The notes beneath the pieces are model-generated. The model worked only from the letters and a program-made list of their open reading frames with translations. It ran no database searches and was not told the DNA's origin. A DNA stretch of 64,000 bases from Calothrix sp. PCC 7507 (lineage in GTDB: Bacteria; Cyanobacteriota; Cyanobacteriia; Cyanobacteriales; Nostocaceae), in the NCBI RefSeq assembly GCF_000316575.1, contig NC_019682.1:6125501-6189500 (forward strand), read 5' to 3'. How positions within the stretch are numbered: the stretch's first letter is position 1; every line of letters starts with the position of its first letter. The position numbers were made by a program, and so were the translations under genes. This document shows positions 37,005 through 45,572 of the stretch, piece after piece.

Positions 37005-37672
37005 CAGTAAATGTAGGGTGTGTTGTCGCGCAGCGCAACGCACCATCAAGAATCTAATACCAAGTCAAAAATAGCGCTTGTGGTGTTGGATGCCAGACAA
37101 AATTATATTGTCACCTGTAGGGGCATCGGCACTGCCGTGCCCTTAAGACTGTGTGGACTCAACCGATAACTTAAGCCACAGATGGCTTATTGCAAGGCTT
37201 ACCTACCCGCCTTGGAATGAATTCCAAGGCTAATAGGCAAAGTTTACTAAAGTAAACTGGGGATAAATGATAATTTTTAGTTAGCTTTAGCTTACTTTTG
37301 CTATTAGACTCCGAATTCATTCGGAGGCGGACGATGGGTTTGGCGTGGTTTCACATTAAGTTGACACGTATTGCCAATACCTTGCCCATTGGTGTCAACT
37401 TAAGTCACAGATGGCTGATTGCAAGGCTTACCTACCCACCTTGGAATGAATTTCAAGGCTCATAGGCAAAGTTTACTAAAGTAAACTGGGGATAAATGAT
37501 AATTTTTAGTTAGCTTTAGCTTACTTTTGCTATTAGACTCCGAATTCATTCGGAGGCGGGCTATGGGTTTAGCGTGGTTTCACATTCAGTAACGAAACCT
37601 AACACCGATACTGATGTTGGGTTTCACTCCGTTCAACCCAACCTACACCTGCGCCTCTGCGTGAGACAAAAT
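37005..37672. other. Repeat-dense intergenic region
   Basis: The stretch contains GGCACTGCCGTGCCC (37131-37145), the tandemly duplicated 187-bp hairpin element described separately, and a partial GTAGGTTGGGTT-family repeat near 37620-37650. No gene is supported. Confidence 0.65.
37172..37587. repeat. Two direct copies of a 187-bp hairpin-rich element
   Basis: Copy 1 (37172-37359) and copy 2 (37401-37587) differ at only about ten positions. Each contains three near-perfect hairpins: CCTTGGAATGAATTCCAAGG, AGTTTACTAAAGTAAACT and CTCCGAATTCATTCGGAG, in the same order. The 41-bp spacer is itself bounded by GTTGACAC and GTGTCAAC. No frame is conserved between copies. Confidence 0.85.
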
Positions 37673-38110
37673 TCATTTATTATCCACTTCCGAAGAATAA
37701 TCTTCACAAAAAGCTTTCAACCCAATATGAATAATAGTCACCGTCAGTGCAACAACTAAAGGAGATAACACATCCCCAGAAAAACCCATCGTTACCAACA
37801 CCGCACCCAAGCGTTCCACAGCATCCTTATTATCCAAATCCCCCCATTTCTTCCACTGCTTATTCAGCATTCCCCCTTCTTCGCATAAATCACTTTTGGC
37901 GGCTCGTCCAAATTTCTGCAAAAAACTCTTAGAGTTTTCTTGTGTAAGTTTTGTAATTGCTGCGGTTTGTTTTACCAGCAATTTTTCATCTGAGATTTTA
38001 TCCTCTCCTTGTTTTTGCTCTGAATCTGGGGCATGGCGCAGTTCTGTTAACTGGCGGTCAATTTCGGCAGAGAGGGCAGTAATTTCTTCCGGGGTAAAGA
38101 TGCTGTTCAT
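37673..38110 (-). CDS. Hypothetical protein with C-terminal membrane segment
   Basis: The 145-residue product has a charged helical N-terminus (FTPEEITALSAEIDRQLTELRH) and a predicted membrane helix near its C-terminus (VLSPLVVALTVTIIHIGLKAF). A conserved-looking NKQWKKWGDLDNKDAVERLGAVLVTMGFSGD segment lies between. I do not recognise it. It converges on the CHAT-STAND gene across the hairpin repeats. A small membrane-anchored protein beside a protease-sensor gene could be a substrate or effector, but this is only suggested by position. Confidence 0.6.
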   Translation of the reverse strand: MNSIFTPEEITALSAEIDRQLTELRHAPDSEQKQGEDKISDEKLLVKQTAAITKLTQENSKSFLQKFGRAAKSDLCEEGGMLNKQWKKWGDLDNKDAVERLGAVLVTMGFSGDVLSPLVVALTVTIIHIGLKAFCEDYSSEVDNK

Positions 38111-38173
38111 TACTGAATTGTTTAATAATGTTTGGCGATCGCTGGTTATTTTTACGATACTATTAGCGGTAAT

Positions 38174-38722
38174 CTAACGACCAGCTAAAAAACCAAACTC
38201 CGATTTAATATTCCAGCGCTTACCGTCGTGTAGTAGCAGCGTTAAATTTTCAGCAATAAACTCAAAATATAACTGACGATTAGCAAACTCCGGCCAAGCT
38301 GCTTGAAAGTTCTGCTTGGTTAAATCGCGAAATGCTACCGTCATGTGAGGCGTAAAGGGGCGAGTTTGAGAAACCTTGTCCACAATTCCCAAATTACTTG
38401 CTAAATGCGCCATTAAATCAGCCTGCAAAGTCAACAGCGCTGGAGTCTTCACCACATCAATATAAACGACGCGCGGGGCAAAAGCGCCATAACCACTAAG
38501 TGTTATTGGTATTGAGTTCTGCTCACTGGCGAATGTCCGCAAAGATGCTTCTAACAGCGGTACGTCTGTATCTAGCCATTCAAAGGGTGGTTGTAGAGTC
38601 ACATGGGGCGGAGATTTTTGTGCCCCATAACTAGCATACTGCTCTGCAAAATACCGCTTAATTTGGTTGGCATGGTTTTGAATGTGCTGCGGTGGTAAGA
38701 GGGCGATAAAAAAACGGCTCAT
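38174..38722 (-). CDS. 2'-5' RNA ligase / cyclic phosphodiesterase family protein
   Basis: From Met at 38722 the protein begins SRFFIALLPPQHIQNH, the usual start of the LigT/2H phosphoesterase family. The two catalytic motifs H-x-T are present as HVTLQPPF and HMTVAF. Such enzymes hydrolyse cyclic 2',3'-phosphates on RNA termini or related substrates. Length (182 residues) is normal. The frame extends 28 codons upstream through repeat-derived sequence, which I exclude. Confidence 0.85.
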   Translation of the reverse strand: MSRFFIALLPPQHIQNHANQIKRYFAEQYASYGAQKSPPHVTLQPPFEWLDTDVPLLEASLRTFASEQNSIPITLSGYGAFAPRVVYIDVVKTPALLTLQADLMAHLASNLGIVDKVSQTRPFTPHMTVAFRDLTKQNFQAAWPEFANRQLYFEFIAENLTLLLHDGKRWNIKSEFGFLAGR

Positions 38723-38777
38723 TCCATTTGGGATTTTGGGTGATGTTGTTGACGGTTGAGTGTTGACTGATAACTGA

Positions 38778-38914
38778 TATAGCAGTCCATTTTGATTTTT
38801 GAACAATACGTAGGTAGGGCATTGCCTTACAAAACCTGGATCTGGTGGGTATTGCCCACCCTACAGATACTACAGATACTTATATTTGTTCAAAAATCAA
38901 ATATGAGTCCAATA
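38778..38914. mobile_element. Complete 137-bp MITE-like element (TATAG ends)
   Basis: The left end TATAGCAGTCCATTTTGATT and the inverse of the right end (TATTGGACTCATATTTGATT) match over about 25 bases. The interior contains CTGGTGGGTATTGCCCACC-type palindromic sequence. It lies in the divergent gap between the 2'-5' RNA ligase and YciI genes. Confidence 0.75.
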
Positions 38915-38968
38915 ACTGATAACTGTTAAAAAATACTACAGCATAAATATTTTAGAGGTTACAAGCAA

Positions 38969-39235
38969 ATGCCAGTTTTTGTGAAGATTGAAGCAGGTAC
39001 AGTAGATAAAACCTTATTTGACCAATATGTACCTGCCCATAGAGCCTATGTTCAGGAGTTGATTGCTAAAGGACACAAAGCCAAGACGGGCTATTGGGCA
39101 GAATTCGGAGGTGGCATGATGCTGTTTGAAGCAGCTTCAATGGTCGAAGCCCAAGCGATCGTAGCTGCCGATCCATTGGTGCAAAACGGTTGCGTCAACT
39201 ATCAACTTCACGAATGGCGAATTGTTGTGGAATAA
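38969..39235 (+). CDS. YciI-like (YCII domain) protein
   Basis: The 88-residue protein fits the ferredoxin-like YCII family: FVKIEAGTVDKTLFDQYVPAHRAYVQELIAKGH, with the conserved H-x-x-Y/H motif (AHRAYV), then GMMLFEAASMVEAQAIVAADPLVQNGCVNYQLHEWRI, which ends in the conserved EW. Function is not known for most members. An AGAGGTT upstream may serve as ribosome binding site. Confidence 0.85.
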   Translation: MPVFVKIEAGTVDKTLFDQYVPAHRAYVQELIAKGHKAKTGYWAEFGGGMMLFEAASMVEAQAIVAADPLVQNGCVNYQLHEWRIVVE

Positions 39236-39272
39236 CACACACTTACTGATTTTTAATGCTATGATTTTTTTA

Positions 39273-39366
39273 GACCTGGATCTATGCGACTTCAACGCCC
39301 AAATCTTGTCAGAACCGGAAGGTAGCAGCAATACGGGATGCTTGTGGTAGGCGTAGTCTCCGGGTC
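39273..39366 (+). ncRNA. ffs: Signal recognition particle RNA (small bacterial 4.5S type)
   Basis: The conserved apical domain is plain: GTCAGAACCGGAAGGTAGCAGC followed by ACGGGATGCTTGTGG-type sequence (GGAA tetraloop and the asymmetric AGCAGC loop that binds Ffh). Flanking arms pair as GACCTGGA...CTATGCG with GCGTAG...TCTCCGGGTC, closing a single hairpin of about 94 nt. The ends are set by this pairing and may be off by a few bases. Confidence 0.9.
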
Positions 39367-39394
39367 GCCCTATTTGTAGGAGCGTTCAGCAGCA

Positions 39395-39778
39395 ATGGCT
39401 GGTTTTGGAGATATTGTACAAAAAGCTTTTTACCTTGGTGTAGGGCTAGCTTCTTACGCGAGTGAGAGAGCAGGGGGGAAATTAGCCGAACTGCGATCGC
39501 AAGTCCAAAAACTGGCAGATGAAATGGTGGCAAAGGGCGAAATGAATACAGAGGAAGCCCGCCGCTTTGTTGAGGATATGATGAAGCAAGCTCAACAGCC
39601 ACCCGCATCTGAAATACCCACGGACAAAACACCGCCTGCTGAACCCCGTCGCATCGAAATCTTAGAAGAAGACGAACAGCCAACTGCGAAAGAAGCCCCA
39701 ACCGAAGATGTCGATGGCTTGCGTCAACAAGTACTAAAATTGCAAGAAGAGTTAAAAAGACTGCAGCGAGATCCATAA
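39395..39778 (+). CDS. Phasin-like helical protein
   Basis: The 127-residue product begins with a hydrophobic helix (IVQKAFYLGVGLASYASE), then a helix LAELRSQVQKLADEMVAKGEMNTEEARRFVEDMMKQ. A Pro/Glu-rich linker and a C-terminal coiled coil (LRQQVLKLQEELKRLQ) follow. This is the layout of the phasin-like or PHA-synthesis-regulator-like proteins common next to the SRP RNA in cyanobacteria, as far as I recall. A role on polyhydroxyalkanoate granules is not shown. A TAGGAG lies 12 bp before the start. Confidence 0.7.
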   Translation: MAGFGDIVQKAFYLGVGLASYASERAGGKLAELRSQVQKLADEMVAKGEMNTEEARRFVEDMMKQAQQPPASEIPTDKTPPAEPRRIEILEEDEQPTAKEAPTEDVDGLRQQVLKLQEELKRLQRDP

Positions 39779-39970
39779 GATGCGGCTTTTTATCTTGATG
39801 GCAATTTCAATCTAGTGAACAGTGGACAGTTTAGGTATCTAGCGGCTTGCTGCAGTTCTCGTACTGATAACTGATAACTGTTGAATCCGTTTTGCCTAGG
39901 GTGTAATCTAGTGCTGGAAGCCAGATAGCACAGAGTGCCCTGTTTACAGTCACAAAGGGCGTCAAAATTT

Positions 39971-40363
39971 ATGGAAAATTGGCAGAAGGATTTGATCGAG
40001 ATTATAGAAACTGTGGCTGTTGAAGTAGAGCAGTTCTTCCTGGGAATGGGTGAAATGGTAGACGCCTTGTTTGAGCTAACGGAAGAAATTACCGAGCAAG
40101 TACAAAGTACAATTGCCACTGAAGTTGACCAGTATCTACAAGATTTGGCAGAACCAATTTTAGAAGCTTACTGGGAACTAGAAGATGTCGTAGCAGATGT
40201 AGATCCGGCTTTTCCTTATCCAGTTGCAGCAACATCAGAACAAAATCCCGCCTGTGTGGGTTGTACCAACTACCACGGTCAGGCTTATGGTGGTAATTTG
40301 TTAGTCTGTGCCATGCATCCCCAAGGTTGGGACGATGCGAACTGTCCCGACTGGGAACAGTGA
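39971..40363 (+). CDS. Hypothetical protein with C-terminal Cys cluster
   Basis: The 130-residue product has an acidic helical N-terminus (KDLIEIIETVAVEVEQFF) and a C-terminal domain with four cysteines: PACVGCTNYHGQAYGGNLLVCAMHPQGWDDANCPDWE. The C-x2-C...C-x-M-H-P...C pattern could bind a metal or a 4Fe-4S cluster. I know similar cyanobacterial hypotheticals but no function. The frame extends to a GTG 12 codons upstream; the ATG, with AAGGG before it, is preferred. Confidence 0.75.
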   Translation: MENWQKDLIEIIETVAVEVEQFFLGMGEMVDALFELTEEITEQVQSTIATEVDQYLQDLAEPILEAYWELEDVVADVDPAFPYPVAATSEQNPACVGCTNYHGQAYGGNLLVCAMHPQGWDDANCPDWEQ

Positions 40364-40427
40364 ACAGTTATCAGTGACTTGTACTGAGCGGAGCCGAAGT
40401 AACAGTTATCAGTGAACAGATTGACAA

Positions 40428-40808
40428 ATGACAACTGACGAATTGAAATATGGCGAACGGGAAATTGCCGAAGGACAACTAATTACATTTCCTAATCCGC
40501 GGGTGGGTAGGCGATATGACATCAGTATCAGTTTGCCGGAGTTTACTTGTAAGTGTCCGTTTTCTGGCTATCCTGATTTTGCCACAATTTATATTACCTA
40601 CGTCCCAGATGAGCGAGTGGTGGAGTTAAAAGCCCTCAAGCTTTACATTAACAGTTACCGCGATCGCTATATTTCCCATGAGGAGTCTGCTAATCAAATT
40701 CTGGATGATTTTGTCGCAGCTTGTGACCCTTTAGAGGTGACAGTGAAAGCAGATTTTACGCCTCGTGGGAATGTGCATACTGTTGTCGAAGTGCGACACC
40801 AGAAATAG
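40428..40808 (+). CDS. queF: NADPH-dependent preQ0 reductase
   Basis: This 126-residue unimodular (type I, YkvM-like) QueF reduces 7-cyano-7-deazaguanine (preQ0) to preQ1 in queuosine biosynthesis. The catalytic Cys lies in FTCKCPFSGYPDFATI, and the family motif ELKALKLYINSYRDRYISHEE contains the conserved Glu and Tyr. It is convergent with the cytochrome c assembly gene downstream. No other queuosine gene is nearby. Confidence 0.93.
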   Translation: MTTDELKYGEREIAEGQLITFPNPRVGRRYDISISLPEFTCKCPFSGYPDFATIYITYVPDERVVELKALKLYINSYRDRYISHEESANQILDDFVAACDPLEVTVKADFTPRGNVHTVVEVRHQK

Positions 40809-40858
40809 ATTTTCGACGCAGAGGTACGCAGAGAGATTTCCTCAGCATACCTCTGCGC

Positions 40859-42235
40859 TTAAACTTCAACACCCTTTGGCTTTGAACTCACGCTGTTTAA
40901 AATATCCAAAACCTCACGTTCAAAGGCTACTTGAGCGCGATTTGTCTTACCACCAATATACAAGCGATCGCCTTTTTGCAATGCCCAAATTTGTGAGTGA
41001 GAGAAGTAACTCATCACCACACCCGCCATTAACAAAGCAAATCCAGTGTATACAATCGGAATACCAGGATCGGCTTTAATTTGCAAGCCAGTACTACCAA
41101 TGACATCGAGAATTTTGACAGTGACACCGTTGATTTGGGTAGACATTCCCGTCCGCACAGTGTCAACTAGTTTACCTGTGGCATCATAAATTAACACCAT
41201 GCCTTGCAAGTCTTTTGCTAATAAAGAGACACCCTCACTTAAATCTGGTTTTGTGGGAATCCAAGTACCCCAGATACGCCCTTTACCCTTGGTATCTAAT
41301 TGCGCCATTGGTAACTGAAAAATCGGGCTATTGTTCAAGCGGACACGCACAGCAGAGAGTCCCCAATCAGTTTGGTAGAAAGTCACGCCGTGATAGCGCA
41401 GAGGTTCGTTGACAAAAATCTTTTTGTGGTCTACTTCCTGTCCTTGATTATTTAAGACAGACATATCCGAGTAAAATTGGTCAATACCGCCTGTCGGGGT
41501 ATAGTCAATCCAAAAACGATTGACGCGCACAGACCAATCTTGCGGAATTTTCCCGACGGCTAAAGGCCCAGCATCGATGACATTTTTGATTTGAAATGTA
41601 TCACCACTGGCTACCATTTCCTGGGCCATAAACCCAGTCATCGCCCCCCAAATTCCCCCCAACAAAATAGTGACGATGCCCACATGAACGATAATTGGGC
41701 CAATGCGTCCGACTAGGCCTTTACGGGCATATAAAATATCATCTTTTTCCTGAAAAATTTTATAGCGCTGTTTTTGTAAGATAGGTGTGAGGGAATTCAG
41801 AGAACCAGTATCTAATTCAGCACTCAAAGCTAACTTTTGAAATTGTTTGGGTTCATCATAATATTTCCACCGTTGGGCAGCTTTTAAAGCCGGCAATTGG
41901 CGGGTGAAAGTACAAGCTGTCAGACTAGTACCAAACAAAACCAGTAAACTGAGAAACCACCAGGTACGATAGACATGGTCTAAACCGACTACCTGAATTA
42001 CCTTCCAACTCAGGAAACCAAACAAAGCTGGGTGTTCTGGGTAATTAGACTGGTAATAAGCAGGCGATTGACCTTGCTCAATGACAGTCCCACTGATGCT
42101 GAAGAGAGCGATAATTAAAAGGAGAGCGATCGCTAATCTTAAATCTGTCAGTACAGGTAACAACTCTCGCCGCAAGAATCGCCCAGGTACTGACCACCAA
42201 CTTGATTCTGTAGAAGTTGAATTTTCTGAAGTCAT
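40859..42235 (-). CDS. ccs1: Cytochrome c biogenesis protein Ccs1/CcsB (ResB family)
   Basis: The 458-residue membrane protein has N-terminal segments ([25 protein letters not shown]), a [22 protein letters not shown] segment, the large periplasmic loop and a C-terminal membrane helix ([24 protein letters not shown]). This is the ResB pattern of System II cytochrome c maturation, which delivers heme and ligates it to apocytochromes on the lumenal/periplasmic side. ccdA follows upstream on the same strand about 200 bp away, and the two functions cooperate. Confidence 0.93.
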   Translation of the reverse strand: MTSENSTSTESSWWSVPGRFLRRELLPVLTDLRLAIALLLIIALFSISGTVIEQGQSPAYYQSNYPEHPALFGFLSWKVIQVVGLDHVYRTWWFLSLLVLFGTSLTACTFTRQLPALKAAQRWKYYDEPKQFQKLALSAELDTGSLNSLTPILQKQRYKIFQEKDDILYARKGLVGRIGPIIVHVGIVTILLGGIWGAMTGFMAQEMVASGDTFQIKNVIDAGPLAVGKIPQDWSVRVNRFWIDYTPTGGIDQFYSDMSVLNNQGQEVDHKKIFVNEPLRYHGVTFYQTDWGLSAVRVRLNNSPIFQLPMAQLDTKGKGRIWGTWIPTKPDLSEGVSLLAKDLQGMVLIYDATGKLVDTVRTGMSTQINGVTVKILDVIGSTGLQIKADPGIPIVYTGFALLMAGVVMSYFSHSQIWALQKGDRLYIGGKTNRAQVAFEREVLDILNSVSSKPKGVEV

Positions 42236-42250
42236 GCTATTAAAAATAAT

Positions 42251-42434
42251 ATAGGAATAGTATTTGAATTTGGAAATACACGTAGAGGAGCCAGTCGCAC
42301 AGTCAGGGTTTCCCGACTTGAGCTTTCCTGGCGTTGTGTTAGATGAGAGTACGACACCAAAACCTTCGGATGGTGTGTTACGGACTCCGTCCTAACACAC
42401 CCTACATATACTGATAACTGTTAACTGTTAACTG
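42251..42434. mobile_element. MITE-like sequence with left terminus, then heptamer repeats
   Basis: TATAGGAATAGTATTTGAATTTGG begins at 42251 (left end; compare 17056). The centre has GTTACGGACTCCGTCCTAACACACC, the TTAGGACGG repeat of the 12950 and 55800 regions. It ends in TAACTGT heptamers at 42413-42437. The right terminus is missing. Confidence 0.55.
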
Positions 42435-43172
42435 TTAACTGCTAAAGGGAATCCGAGAAAGTAAAGAAAACACACCAAAGCCTACCAATAGTACACCGCT
42501 AACAGGGTTAATCCATCCAGACCAGCGACGCAACTCCAACAATTTCTTAATCGCCGCAGTAAAAGTACCTGCTAAAATCAGTGGTGCTACATACCCTGCT
42601 GTGTAGGAGAGTAGCAAAACAGCACCCAAAATCCAGTCTTGTGTATTGGCTACCCAAACCAGCAGGCTAGCTAAAACTGGTGTGCTACAAGGAGATGCGA
42701 CTAAACCAAAAGTCAGCCCAATTAGATAGGAACGCACACCCGACGGTAAATCTGGCGAAATCCAATTGGTTTCACCAATGGAGGGGAATTGTATGGGTAG
42801 TGCTTCCAGTAAGTTCAAGCCCATAAGAATCGCAATGATGCTGACAATAATCGGCAAACCAATTCCTATTTGACCGTAGACCTTGCCCACAAAAGCGGCG
42901 ATGATTCCCATACAGGCTAATGTAGTGGCTAATCCCAACGCAAACCAAGTTGATTGGGCTGCAGCTTGCAGGCGGCTTTTCGCTTCATAACCGCCAATAT
43001 AGCCGATGGTAATGGGCAGCATGGACAGCATACAAGGCGTGAGACTGGTAAGCAAACCAGCTACAAAAATGATACCAACACTTACCACCCCCAGGTGCGT
43101 CAGTTGATCAGAAACAAGGGTATTGGCAAACTGTTCTAGTTCATAAATTCGGGTTTGCAGGGTTTCAAGCAT
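42435..43172 (-). CDS. ccdA: Cytochrome c biogenesis protein CcdA
   Basis: The 245-residue, six-membrane-segment thiol transporter carries electrons from thioredoxin across the membrane for reduction of apocytochrome cysteines. Conserved Cys/Pro motifs are visible: LTSLTPCMLSMLPITIGYIGG in the first membrane helix and GLVASPCSTPVLASLL in the fourth. With ccs1 downstream it completes the core of System II. Stop codon region overlaps TAACTGT heptamer repeats, which end just beyond it. Confidence 0.93.
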   Translation of the reverse strand: MLETLQTRIYELEQFANTLVSDQLTHLGVVSVGIIFVAGLLTSLTPCMLSMLPITIGYIGGYEAKSRLQAAAQSTWFALGLATTLACMGIIAAFVGKVYGQIGIGLPIIVSIIAILMGLNLLEALPIQFPSIGETNWISPDLPSGVRSYLIGLTFGLVASPCSTPVLASLLVWVANTQDWILGAVLLLSYTAGYVAPLILAGTFTAAIKKLLELRRWSGWINPVSGVLLVGFGVFSLLSRIPFSS

Positions 43173-43253
43173 GGGTAGTTTATGGGCGGAAAATGCTTAC
43201 TCTGCTTGCATTTTAGCTTATTTTGTGTTTCAAGGTTGGAACTTTTAACAAAT

Positions 43254-43290
43254 AAAGTTATACTTTTAGTAAGAATAGCAGTATAACTTT
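43254..43290. promoter_or_regulatory. Candidate MazEF-type operator abutting the start codon
   Basis: AAAGTTATACT (43254-43264) and AGTATAACTTT (43280-43290) are perfect 11-bp inverted arms. The right arm ends one base before the antitoxin ATG. RHH antitoxins usually repress their own operon at such palindromes, and this one would overlap both promoter and ribosome binding region. No Shine-Dalgarno is visible. Confidence 0.6.
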
Positions 43291-43542
43291 ATGGCAAATA
43301 TTAAAACAGCTATCTCGCTTCCAGAAGGGTTATTTGAGGAAGCTGAGGCTGTAGCAAATGAAATGGAAGTTTCGCGGAGTAAGTTAGTAGCGATCGCATT
43401 AGCAGAATATATCAAGCGCTACCAAAACAAACAACTTTTAGAGAAAATTAACGTCACCTACGCAGACTTTCCCAATGAAGAAGAACAAGCAATTCAAAAG
43501 AGTATGCGCCGTCAACATCGGCGAATTGTCGAAGACAAATGA
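43291..43542 (+). CDS. MazE-type ribbon-helix-helix antitoxin
   Basis: The 83-residue protein opens with the RHH pattern NIKTAISLPEGLFEEAEAVANEMEVSRSKLVAIALAEYIKRY, the DNA-binding and dimerisation part. An acidic/basic C-terminal tail (YADFPNEEEQAIQKSMRRQHRRIVEDK) probably wraps the toxin. Its TGA stop overlaps the toxin ATG (ATGA), as is normal in TA operons. A palindrome directly precedes the ATG. Confidence 0.85.
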   Translation: MANIKTAISLPEGLFEEAEAVANEMEVSRSKLVAIALAEYIKRYQNKQLLEKINVTYADFPNEEEQAIQKSMRRQHRRIVEDK

Positions 43543-43895
43543 TCATCAACCAAGGTGATATTTTCTGGATTAATCTTGACGAACCAGATGGTTCAGAACC
43601 TGGTTATCTCCATCCCCATGTAGTAATTCAGAATAATCTATTTAATCGCAGTCGCATCAGCACTGTTGTAGTTTGCACTTTAACTTCAAATATCAGACGC
43701 GCATCAGCACCAGGAAATGTTTTACTGCAAGCAGGTGAAGGAGATTTACTGGAACAGAGTGTTGTTAATGTTTCTCAGATTTTCACTGTTGATAAAAGGC
43801 AACTAGGTGAAAAGATTGGAACTTTATCATCTGAAAGAGTTCAGCAAATTCTGAATGGAGTGCATCTGGTGTTAGAACCACGTGAAGTCGAATAG
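43539..43895 (+). CDS. MazF/PemK-type mRNA endoribonuclease toxin
   Basis: The 118-residue protein shows the MazF pattern INQGDIFWINLDEPDGSEPGYLHPHVVIQN, with the GDIFW strand and a PGY/HPHVV segment, then VVVCTLTSN and VLLQAGEGDLLEQSVVNVSQIFTVDK. Such toxins cut single-stranded RNA at short sequences. The usual R-P after the GYE position reads HPH here, so catalytic detail may differ. It is translationally coupled to the antitoxin. Confidence 0.87.
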   Translation: MIINQGDIFWINLDEPDGSEPGYLHPHVVIQNNLFNRSRISTVVVCTLTSNIRRASAPGNVLLQAGEGDLLEQSVVNVSQIFTVDKRQLGEKIGTLSSERVQQILNGVHLVLEPREVE

Positions 43896-44013
43896 CCACA
43901 TCTTGCACTCAATTAATAGAAATTTCCCCACATCAAAGTAGTAAAAATATAGCTGATAATTTAACCAATTCCACCACGAAAAATAGTGAGTTTTTATCGT
44001 TAAAGAATAAAGT

Positions 44014-45093
44014 ATGAAAGAACAAGACTTTTACTCCGCCGACCCCTTAGCCTGCTGGCTCATTGACAAATATTCTTTAAAACCTGTGAATTTAGGACTG
44101 ATTTCCATCTTTATTGCATCTATTATTTACCTAATTGCTGCTACAGTCAGCCAGACTTTAATATTAGATGGCAAATATTTAGGGCTGCTGCAAGATTGGT
44201 TTGCGTGGGTGTGGATCTGCTTATTAAATCCCGTAATATTCGGCTACTACTTGTGGTCATTTAAAGCCATACATCAACTAATTCAGTATCTCCAAAAGAC
44301 GGATATTGTTGATGTTTCAGAAACAGAAATCAACTCTGTGTTGTTTCCCTATCAACAAAAATGGCGTAAATTATTAGCTTTGGCAATAGCGATCGCTTTT
44401 GGAATATGGTACATATCTGTACAAAAAAATGTTTACAATTGGACAGGCTCAGATGGCGGACTTCCAGCCTTCACAGGAGCAATAAATGGTGTAGCAATAT
44501 TCTACTCAGGAACTATCTTGGTGCTGACCCTAATGACCAATGTTTGGGTGCTACATAAACTCCTAGGTAGTAAACAACTCAAAATCAACCCTCTTCATCC
44601 CGATCGCTGTGGTGGTTTAAGTCCTTTGAGTCAATATTCACTGAATACGGCTTATCTAGTTGCTATCTTTGGCATGATGATTACACTGAGTAATTATCAA
44701 TTTATTACTCAAGGAATAGCACAGAAATACTGGTATTTTAATTTAATAATTGTGATATATATTCCCATCTCTTTAGTATGCTTTTTTGGACCGCTGCTGG
44801 CAGCTCGTAAAGGCATGAAGAAAGCTAAGGAAGAATTACTAAGTGAAATCGCCAAACAGTTTCAAGTAGACTATGGTCGTACTCATACAATTCTGAGTGG
44901 TGATGCAGAAATTTTGAAAAAAGAATCTGCCAAGCTGCAAGAATTGCGTTCTCTCTACACATTGACTAATGAATTCCCTGTGTGGCCTTTTGATATCACA
45001 ACTTTACGTCAGTATCTATTGTCTGTAGCGACACCGCTGCTTCCTTTGGTAATTAAGTTCGGAGAATACTTGTTTAAGAATATATTTAAGTAA
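44014..45093 (+). CDS. Polytopic membrane protein, unknown function
   Basis: I do not recognise this 359-residue protein. About six membrane segments are visible: LGLISIFIASIIYLIAATVSQ, FAWVWICLLNPVIFGYYLW, LLALAIAIAFGIWYIS, GVAIFYSGTILVLTLMTNVWVL, YLVAIFGMMITL and FNLIIVIYIPISLVCFFGPLLAA. A cytoplasmic helical region (KKAKEELLSEIAKQFQVDY...) and a C-terminal FPVWPFDITTLRQYLLSVATPLLPLVIKF follow. The motif NPLHPDRCGGLSPLSQYSLNTAY between segments is distinctive. No neighbour suggests a role. Confidence 0.75.
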   Translation: MKEQDFYSADPLACWLIDKYSLKPVNLGLISIFIASIIYLIAATVSQTLILDGKYLGLLQDWFAWVWICLLNPVIFGYYLWSFKAIHQLIQYLQKTDIVDVSETEINSVLFPYQQKWRKLLALAIAIAFGIWYISVQKNVYNWTGSDGGLPAFTGAINGVAIFYSGTILVLTLMTNVWVLHKLLGSKQLKINPLHPDRCGGLSPLSQYSLNTAYLVAIFGMMITLSNYQFITQGIAQKYWYFNLIIVIYIPISLVCFFGPLLAARKGMKKAKEELLSEIAKQFQVDYGRTHTILSGDAEILKKESAKLQELRSLYTLTNEFPVWPFDITTLRQYLLSVATPLLPLVIKFGEYLFKNIFK

Positions 45094-45572
45094 TAAAACA
45101 GTGAGTCAAGGCACAAAAATTTTGTGCCGCTACCTGTGGACTTCATTTACCTGAAAAACTTTGTAGTTTAAAATCAGCAATACTCCCAGAGGAAGTTACT
45201 AGGTGAATGCACAGTTATCAGAAATGTGCCAAGGCAAATTATCCCGAACCCATACCCCATCCAAAAATATAAATTGCCGGAAAACATGATGAATTCATAT
45301 TTTTAGGTTTTGAGTACATGATTAATAGCTATTAATAGATGTAATATTTAACATGAGATAATTATCAATTGAAGTATGAAGGATAAAATTACTCTGCCTG
45401 TTAATAGCTAGAAGTCATCAGTAAATTATCTAATTATCAATAATTAATTGGCAATTTTAATTGAGAATATATAATACATAGACTTCCTGGCTGTGGCTAT
45501 TTCTAATGCTTCTCTTCATCCAGTTTAGAAAACCAAGCGCGCCAACGCTACAAGTTAAAAAAGGGAAAAGTA
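45094..45572. other. AT-rich leader region of nifJ
   Basis: This 479-bp gap contains no gene. It is strongly AT-rich in the last 250 bases, as expected for a promoter region. I found no exact NtcA site (GTAN8TAC). An AAAAAAGGGAAAAG ribosome binding stretch precedes the nifJ ATG. Confidence 0.5.

Noticed and set aside
45094-45572. NtcA site upstream of nifJ
   Set aside because: No GTAN8TAC could be found by eye; only weak half-sites.
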